A DNA stretch of 64,000 nt, taken from NCBI GenBank assembly GCA_964019425.1, contig OZ025786.1, positions 558,001 through 622,000 of the forward strand, read 5' to 3'. The position numbers and the translations under genes were made by a program. This stretch comes from Flectonema sp. DT1601. Its lineage: Eukaryota; Euglenozoa; Diplonemea; Diplonemida; Diplonemidae. This document shows positions 56,015 through 64,000 of the stretch, piece by piece (position 1 is the first letter of the stretch; every line of letters begins with the position of its first letter). A model generated the notes under the pieces. That model searched no databases. It was not told the DNA's origin and saw nothing but the letters and a program-made list of their open reading frames with translations.

Positions 56015-58362
56015 ACTACTACATCCGTCTTAATTGGTGTTGCGAGTCTTTCATAGCAATACTCGTTTTGAAGGCTTCAGCAACTCTCTAAAAAACGTAG
56101 AGGGAATCAACAAAAGAACGTTTTTTCCGGTGCATCCCTTCCCCACTCTAACCCTCCGAAAAGATTTCCAACTCAAAAAAGTTTCCAAAAGGGAGTCGCA
56201 TGGCTGGAGGCGACATCTCTGCTATCAATTTACTGTTTTTGAATTCCAACTCTTAGTTTGGAATTCGTAATCAGCAGTTTAACGTTTGTCACCTGAAATT
56301 AAATCAGAACGAGATGAAAAGAATAAAATGTACAACAAATTTATCCGTAGAACGAACCCACCCTTCGACCCGATTGGCCGATGGTGTTCTGCTTTCTTTT
56401 CTTTTACTGGGATGTCGGAGTGTCCCGTTGTAAGCGTAGCATCGTAAAATGCTTTGCAACAATAACTACTCCTAGTGTTCCCGCATTCCTTTTGTCCTTT
56501 TTTTTTTATTATAGTTTTTTTGATGCAATCGAAGAAGTCCTTCAGCGACTAAATAGTAAACAGTTTTTATTATTATCCACCAGCAACGGTTGAAAAGCAC
56601 TCTAAAAGGTAATATTGATAAGTGGTACTAATTAAGTACTTTGGTAGTATTCCTTTTTCAAGGGGATTCTTTAGCATTCTCGTTGTAGTTCTCAAATGTT
56701 GTTTCCATTTAATAGCAGAAAGCATCTCTTTCTTTCAGGCTAACCGCCAGTTGTAGACTGCGATAAAGTCAATAAGTGTAGGCGCACTGGTTGTTTCTTC
56801 CAGTTGAGAACATTTTATAGCACACGCTAGACGATATCGATAATGTCTCAGTTCGTTCTATTTCTACCCCTCTTTTCTTCGTTTCTTGCCCCGAGACTGT
56901 TACTTCACACCAAAGAAGTAACTGACTTGAATTGCGTGGATAGTTTTTTATCTTGTTTTTTGGGGTCTTTAACTTTTTATATTCTGGTACCTGTAAGATC
57001 AGTTCCGTCGTTTGACCAGCCTGTGAGATAGCATTGCGCAAATGTGAAAAGCGCGCAATACAATAAATAATATTAAACCAAACGAAGGAAGTCATAAAGG
57101 CAGTTCTTCTCAAGAAAGGCGGATGTCATCTTATTAATGTTCTCGTTTCACGGAGAGTAATCAAAAAAAATCTAAGCCAATCGCATAATCCTGCAGGAAT
57201 GGTACAGGTTTTGGCCTATGTGTAAACGTCGCACATATTCTTACTTCTGCACACTTTTTTATGAAAGAAATTTAGTTCCTCATTAGGGGGAAGAATAAGG
57301 AAAAGTGCGATCGGCAACGGCTTTGTAAACCTCACGTCACGTCGGGGGAGTAGTGGGCTACGGCTGTTGGGTTGGAAACCTGTTGCAAATCTCAAAAACC
57401 CTTTTAGAAGTAAATAACGGTTGATCCGATAAAATAACTGAAGCAGCTCTCTCTAAACTCACTTCAGTAATCTAAAAGTCAGGAATCCATCACCGGCAGG
57501 CTTAGATTTCAGAAACCACTAACACCATCGGTTAGTTGTCCTTCAGACTGCTGTAGTGTGGTGTAGACGCGATTCTATTTTCAATTATAACACTTGTTGG
57601 CCATTTGGTTTCTAGCTGCTGTGTTTGTCTGAGAGACCGCTGATGTGGACTTTCTAATCGCAGCACAAGTATTACTATTCTATCTTTATATCTTTTTGTA
57701 TAGTATTAACATCTGCAGCTGTGCGTATCTCGTAACTACACAGTCGTGTCTGGTTGCTTCTTGTGCACATGGAGCTGCGATCTTCTTAACGCGGTTTGGA
57801 CCCATAAGGAACCGGAATTAGTTTCCATCCGTACTTAACAGGAAGAATTAAAAAAAAAAAAGCAAAAAAAAAGCAAAAGCAAAAGCAAAAGTTTGAGAGA
57901 GAAAAAAAAACGTCTCTTTTTCTAAAAAAGACACGGATTGCTGTGCTTTTATACTTACGAGAATTCGTTGATGGCTTGGGTGCGCATTTTCTTTTGTCGC
58001 GAAATAATCAGCTGTTATTTACTTTTTTTCCCCCTTTTATTTCCACCTTTTCCCCTTTTTATTTTAATAAATATTCTTTCAAATCGATAGCAGAAAAGCT
58101 GGAAAAAAAAAAAAAAAAAAAAAAAAACGACGAATGAAAAAATTGCGACGAAGGCGCTTTTAAATCATGATGGTTATAACCCTAAGGAAGGTATTGACGT
58201 AGGAATTATACTCAGTTTTATTTCCCTTAACAGTTTCAATTTAAAATTACAACGTGTGAGGTGTTGTACCTGAATAAGCATCAAATTAAAACCATTTCTC
58301 TCTTGGATTGCTCATATATCTGGTTATTTCTCCCCCTCAGTTTCGAAGGTTGTGTTTGAAAA
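56015..58362. other. 2.3 kb intergenic region
   Basis: Less homopolymeric than other gaps. Contains a (GCAAAA)n tract at 57862-57890 and an A run at 58101-58127. Short open frames lack protein-like composition. A TTTCTCCCCCTCAG acceptor-like site ends at 58340, 22 nt before the next ATG. Confidence 0.5.
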
Positions 58363-61300
58363 ATGTTGTATTCCATTGCTGTGGCTTTGCTTGCTGTGTT
58401 GTTGACACCAGCAGCTGGTACATGGAATCGACTCCCAACTGAAATGGGAACACCTCCCCGACCTAGAGTAGAGATGGCCTTCACTAGTTATGATGACTTA
58501 CTTATTGTACACGGAGGTAGAACTTTAGGAGTGAACCCAACACTTATGAATGACATTTACGAATACAATTTAACAACAGAAACTTGGAAACATCTTCCCC
58601 AGCCGGCAACCAGACCGTCACCAAGATCTCGACATACGATGGTCTCTTTCGATGATTTTGAACACCAGAAGCCAGTTGCTATTCTGTTTGGAGGTGATAC
58701 GTTGCAGGGATTCAGTGATGAGATGTGGATATTTGATATCGTTCACGGGACTTGGCAAAAGCCTGCTTTTGCTGCAACACCCTGGCCGAGAGTAGGTCAC
58801 GCGATGTCTGCTGTTGGTTCACATGTTTACATAGCTGGGGGGTCAGGATTAGGTGGCGTATTGACTGATGTTTGGCAACTTGATATGAAGGACATCTCAG
58901 CGGGTTGGAAATCCCTTCCGATGTTACCCAGCGCTCGTGTTGATGCAGCGATGGTAGCTACTTCGGAATCTCTGTTTTTTCTCGGAGGTCGTGTGCATCC
59001 AGCTGCCGCTCCTGGAAATAATCTCTGGATATTAAACCTGACTACGGCATCCTCCTGGACGGAGTTTCCAAACCGGTACGGACCGAGGAGAGCACTTCAT
59101 AATCTTCACATGGTCGATGAACAATTGATTTTATTTGGAGGTGCTGATGGAACAACAACAGGAAGTGGCGACTTGCTGACGTTAAATTTGACGCAGGGCG
59201 TGTGGGTCACTCGAACTGCACCAAAAGTTGACAGTCGCGGTAATCTCATCGACCAAGTAGCAAGAGAAGGTGCTCGATCTGGACTATTCCATAACCAGTT
59301 AGTAATATACGGAGGGTGGTCATCAACAGAGGGAGCTCTTAATGACTTATGGACAATATCAGTACCTCAATTAAACACCTGGAAAAGGGTTCACGACAGT
59401 ATGGACACACCAATGCCTGTAGCAGGTCATTGCACAGTTGGGTTTGGAGATACACTTATTATTGTTGGTGGTAGGACTAGTCCTACATCATTATCGTGGT
59501 TTGTTCATCAATATAATTTTACGACTACTACTTGGAAAGAAATAACACCGAGTAAAGGCTTATCAATTCCAGCTTTAGAACACCACGTCTGTGTTGTATT
59601 TGGAACTACTTTAATTGTACACGGGGGGACTGACGCAATTGCTCCGAATGCTGAGATCTATTCGGTCTCTTTAATTCCTCATCTCGGAGAGAACAGAGAA
59701 TGGCATCGCGAAAAGCAAATTGGCATCACACCCGGTCCGAGATATGCTCACACAGGAGTTCTTCATGAGAATTACCTTTATATATTTGGTGGAAGAGGTG
59801 CTTCAGGAATAATTCGAAATGACATTTGGGTGTTTGATATTCAAACTGGGAAATGGGATCAGATTAACGTCAACGTTGTTGGTTCTGTATTCTCAGCATC
59901 CTGTTTGGTTCATAAAGGGAATACAACCGCCTGGTTTATTGAAAGTGGACAAGACAGTTCTGAAAGTCCACTTGGATCAAACTACTTAATTGACATGAGA
60001 ACTCATCAACTTCAGACGATATCATTAGTAGGAGATGACGGACTCCCTCCTGCAAGTGATTGGCATGTGAGTCAGGCGTCAGCAGTTGGCTTAGGATCTA
60101 CAGTTTTGTTATTTTTCGGACAATCACATCACAGAATAACTTCAGCAGTAGTATCTCTTGATGCCTTCACAGGTAAATATCGAGAGATTACCAGATCTGG
60201 TAATGATACCTGGCCAGTACCTCACTCTAAGGTTGGTGTTGTTGCTGTTGGCAACACAATAATTATTTTTGGTGGTGTTGCAGGGATTGGTACATCACCG
60301 TTGCCGTATCATTTCTCAAATGACATGTGGGAGTTTAGCTACACACAAGATTCTCTGTGTCCTGGTGCTGGAAACTGTTTGAGCTGCCCAGCTGGAACAG
60401 AGAAACGTTCAACTAGTTGTGTGATGTGTTCGATGGGAATGTATTCAAATAATGGAGACGAGTGTAGTTTCTGTCCATCTGGAACTTACTCGAGTTACAC
60501 TGGTGCTCGTGGTGTTCATGGATGCTCATCATGTAGCTTTGGTACTTATAATAATCAAAATGGTGCATCAATCTGCAATTCATGTCCTGAAGGGATGTAC
60601 TGCCCTGTCAGGTCTGAGTCACCCCAAAAGATCAACAGCTACACCAACACTACGATGTCATCTAAGCAACCTGGTCCTTTTAGAGGGAAATCATTATTCG
60701 ATGCTCCAATTCTTTATTTCCTCGTTCCGTTTGGAGTAGTCGGATTGAGCATTTTAATTGTTGCCGCCCTCCTCATGAGAGCTCATCGACAACGAGTAGG
60801 TAGAAAAGATGAATACATGTCTGAAGAAAGATTAAGAGAGTGTGTTAGTATTTATAATCGACATAATTATGAGTTTGTTGGTCTCTGTGATTCTCAGCTG
60901 ACCCTCGCTTTAAGAGAGTACGGACTACCAAAACCAACTGATGAGTTCGCGAGAGATTGTTTGTTAGAATACGACTCTTCTGGTAACTTCAGACTGGAGA
61001 GAGATGAGTGGATCTGGCTTTGTGTAGATTTAGATCACGAGAGGAAAACAGCTGCAGAGGAAGTTATAATGACTGGAGACGGTGAACCTCCATCAACCTT
61101 CCAACTATCAGATTTAGATCTCTTTCCAACATCTCACAGGTCCTTAGTGATGGGAGAGCCGCCAAAGATGAAGACAACAACAGCTGGAGGAGTAGTTTCT
61201 GTCTTTTGCTGTGCGGGTTTAGTATTTGTAGCCGTCAGTTTGTCGCTTCAACAAAGCTACGCAAACTTCGAAGAGCTTCGATCTGTACTACCGGAGTTAA

Positions 61301-62683
61301 TAGCACCTGGTGGGTTCTCTGATACTCCTTGTAAACAGTTAGAATTTATATTTGGGATTCAAGGTCACATCTCTAAGGAATCTTGTGCTAATGACCAACG
61401 TGAGTGTCTTGGAGCTGTTCATTACGAACTTGCGGGTGTTCGATGCGAAACAGTTGATATTCAATGTCAGTTCGTTCAGCACGACGCTTTAGGAGAATGT
61501 TTTCTGCAAATGACGTGTGACAGCTCTACTTTTTCATCACTAAATGGTGCAGAACATAAAATAAAACTCGGCCTCAATGGTTCTGTTGATGCTGAAGGTG
61601 TGTCTGTACGAGTTAGTGTTGACACCGGCATTCCGAGTGAGTTCAGTAACACCAGTTCATCAATTGCGTCCCCATCTAAAAAACTACTTCGTGGTTCTGC
61701 ACCGAGTATTGCAACAATACAAGCTTACCCGACAGTGTTTGTTGAAGATGGTACTATGAAAGATCAAGGATTACTTGTTAGAACTTCACAGTTTACTCAT
61801 GGAAGTACTGTGTCTGATTTTGATTATCATCAACACACAGGAATATATGGTCAATTAATATTTGAATTAATCAGAGCCTCAACAATAGTTGTTGAGAGGA
61901 GACCAATCATCCCTGTATTGACATTTCTTGGATCACTTGCGGGTACGTTGTCTGCTTGGATGGGATTTTGCTCGCTGTTGGTTTACGGAGGAGATCTGAC
62001 CACGTCGTGGACTCTCAAAAGAAAAGCAGCGAAGATAAAAAATCAACTCAAAGAACAAGAACAGCAGGAATGCGCAAATGGAACACTTCCTTCGGTACAA
62101 AGTCTTCCTTTTGATGATCCAAACATCCCGGAATGGAATGAACTCGTCAGACCTCTCGTCGGGTCTTCGTTTACTCTTCTTCAAGCGAGAGGTATACTTT
62201 CAGCTATTTTATTCTTGTTGGGACGAGGTGCTCAAAAAGTACCACTTGCCTGTAAGCAAATCCAATCCATTAAAGAAACAACAAACGACAACACCAAAGG
62301 GAAAAAGACTAACTGGCCTGATGAACTCGTATGTACATTTGAAAATAATATAATTCGATTTTTAATTTCTACTCTTTGAATTGTCAAAAAGAAAAGTTAC
62401 AAACAAATCGAAACAGTCATCAGAAGGAGACATGGAAGAACTACCCAGTGAGTTCCCTGTGAAAGGTGAAACTGAATACGACAATGATGATGTTTTTATT
62501 CAGACTGAAGGCGCTTCTATTTCTGGAAATGAATTAACAAATATCGAATCTCGTCTTCGTACTCTTGAAGTCTCTGTGTCTCCTCAACATAGTGTACAGC
62601 AGTCGATGAATATTTTAATTTCTCGAATGAGTGCGCTAGAAGCGCTTCTACAACAGCGATTACCAATATCGTCTTTTCGATAG
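58363..62683 (+). CDS. large kelch-repeat, Cys-rich, multi-TM surface protein
   Basis: Two exons: 58363-62328 and 62417-62683, with an 88-nt phase-0 intron (GTATGT...AAACAG). The product is 1,410 aa. A signal peptide (1-19) precedes a long kelch beta-propeller region (about 20-655) with repeated GG followed by W motifs, probably two propellers. A Cys-rich block at 666-747 has GTYSS/GTYNN repeats like ephrin-receptor-type GCC2/GCC3 domains. TM1 is at about 783-806. A cytoplasmic segment follows with one EF-hand-like loop (DSSGNFRLERDE, 871-882; position 6 is not Gly). TM2 is at 941-962, then a second luminal domain with several Cys, and TM3 at about 1182-1210. The C-terminal tail is acidic and ends in a coiled coil. 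It resembles attractin-type receptors only in its kelch plus Cys-rich part. Likely an adhesion or signalling protein; the exact family is not recognised. Confidence 0.87.
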
Positions 62684-63195
62684 CTGGAAAATCTGAATGC
62701 TGTGGTTTTCGTTAAAACGAGCATCATTGATGAGTGAACTGTGAAGTCAAGCTTTGACTAACTGCTTCGGAAACGGTTCTAAATAATTTTAAATCTGTCT
62801 TGCTTGCTTACTCTTTTCAGAGTTGATTTCAAGTACGAGATTCGATTTATTTAAAATAACTTTTCATAAAATAAAAACAACCAAAAAAAAACACTAGAAT
62901 TCAACACCATTTTTATTATTGCTTTTAATGAGCTCAACAAACCAAAAAGGGACAAAATTAAGAGTTGAAAAATACGTATCATCTCTCAAAATTAGAACTC
63001 TACAGAAAGATTTTATTTACACAGCTGACTCAGCTTTCAAGTTGTGAACTGTTTCTGCAGGCTATCTGATAGTTACTTTTACACACAGGCTTCACAATGA
63101 ATACAGATAATTGATAAGGGAAACAGTTATGAGTAATCCTAGCTACTTTTTATTGAATTAATGAACAACTTCAACACACCATCAGATAACATAAA
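62684..63195. other. intergenic region between surface-protein genes
   Basis: AT-rich, with two acceptor-like sites: CTGTTTCTGCAG near 63060 and TTACTTTTACACACAG near 63089. No gene seen. Confidence 0.5.
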
Positions 63196-64000
63196 ATGAT
63201 TCGCACAGCGCTGCTCTCAGTAGCGATGGCTGCCGCAGGTGCGGCAGCAGAGGAGCCGCTCTTCAGCATGTCTTGCAGTGGAAGAGTTGATGTATTCCCT
63301 GGACTCCCTTACGGACTTACTGCTGACGTAAGTAATCAGCGAATGATCGCAAATAAGATGTTCGAGACCGCGAGAGACAGAGTTCGTTGCCACTGCCCAG
63401 AGTTGTCGGATGAGCAGTTTCTCGATCGCTTCTCACCTGCCAGGATTGTGTTCAATCTGCTCGGAGGAAGAGAAGAAACTAAATTAGATGACATCCCATG
63501 TCTTGATGAAGCTGATACTTACACTCGTGATCTTCACAAGTACTTAAAGGGTCTGTTACTAGGATCTGAGATCACTCTGCCAGAAACTTGCACGAGAGCA
63601 GATTTCATTGGAGAGAAGGGATGCAGATTTGAGATTGACACCACACAAGAAGTTGGAGTTAATCTTCGATTTGTCACCACAGAGTGTGCAGATGGTCCAG
63701 TTCCAGCAGGAGCTATTTATTGCGCAGGTGAGGGCTGTTCAACTCTGTTGCAGCCATGTAGTGAAGGATGCGCTAAAGGTCAGGTTTGCTCTGATGGAGA
63801 CCTGATCAACAGACTTCTTGGAATAAGTGGAGAGGAAACCACCGAACTAACTGGTCTCCAAACCATCATCGACAGCGCAGCAAGCTTCTTTGGCATCAAC
63901 GCGACCGCTTCTGTTGAGCACCTCTACCGTCTTATTGACGGAGACTTTGACAGTGAAAGGACTCTCGATGACTGTGAGGATGCTTTCAAAGCTTTTCCGT
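63196..64000 (+). CDS. secreted Cys-rich protein, truncated by window end
   Basis: An open frame of at least 268 codons from the ATG at 63196 runs off the window without a stop. A signal peptide is likely at 1-18 (MIRTALLSVAMAAAGAAA), then a mature region with many Cys, including CHC, a CAGEGC...C...C...C cluster near 178-196, and further single Cys. No membrane segment is seen so far. The mature part looks like a disulfide-bonded extracellular domain, but no family is recognised. It lies 0.5 kb after the kelch surface protein on the same strand. Base composition is less AT-rich than elsewhere, as in other coding regions here. Confidence 0.82.
   Translation, partial: MIRTALLSVAMAAAGAAAEEPLFSMSCSGRVDVFPGLPYGLTADVSNQRMIANKMFETARDRVRCHCPELSDEQFLDRFSPARIVFNLLGGREETKLDDIPCLDEADTYTRDLHKYLKGLLLGSEITLPETCTRADFIGEKGCRFEIDTTQEVGVNLRFVTTECADGPVPAGAIYCAGEGCSTLLQPCSEGCAKGQVCSDGDLINRLLGISGEETTELTGLQTIIDSAASFFGINATASVEHLYRLIDGDFDSERTLDDCEDAFKAFP

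Noticed and set aside
56034-57113. Several open frames of 60-114 codons after the P450 reductase gene
   Set aside because: No domain, poor composition and overlapping frames on both strands; treated as chance.

Overview
This 64 kb window is nuclear DNA of a unicellular eukaryote. The genes encode eukaryote-only proteins: eIF3j, V-ATPase proteolipid, P4-ATPase flippase, NADPH-cytochrome P450 reductase, a PHO80-type cyclin, and an ankyrin protein of the DHHC-transferase family. Nine cis-introns with GT-AG ends interrupt them, and the standard genetic code fits (TAA, TAG and TGA all end genes). Intergenic DNA is AT-rich, full of A/T homopolymers and long, with up to 12 kb between genes.

All 17 genes I can support lie on the + strand. 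Most have a pyrimidine-rich tract ending in AG within about 150 nt of the start codon. The cis-introns instead end in an A-rich stretch plus ACAG, with almost no pyrimidine tract. Together these suggest one-directional, possibly polycistronic transcription with spliced-leader trans-splicing, as in Euglenozoa. That placement is an inference; no spliced-leader gene was identified.

Layout: 0-7 kb holds a five-TM membrane protein, a SAM-domain/coiled-coil protein and a small CCCH-type zinc-finger protein. After a 5.5 kb gap, 12.7-17.7 kb holds an EF-hand protein, two tandem eIF3j copies and a second, larger member of the zinc-finger family. After a 4.7 kb gap, 22.4-29.7 kb holds two helical proteins around a three-exon V-ATPase subunit c gene, then an ankyrin/DHHC-like protein that has lost its catalytic motif, then a cyclin. 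The next 12 kb has no convincing gene but holds a four-unit tandem array of about 0.65 kb units and several small dispersed hairpin repeats. From 42 to 47.4 kb come a lysine-rich protein and the flippase. The P450 reductase gene (49.1-56.0 kb) is split by a 4,979-nt intron that is 94% one array of about 50 copies of a 94-bp repeat. The window ends with a 1,410-residue kelch/Cys-rich membrane protein and a truncated secreted Cys-rich protein.

The gene set is mostly housekeeping and membrane/secretory functions with no obvious shared pathway. The most unusual points are the repeat-filled intron (internal hairpins, possible splice sites, higher-order pattern), the two acceptor classes, the inactive DHHC relative, the eIF3j duplication with a read-through C-terminus, and a small dispersed hairpin with a compensatory base-pair change.
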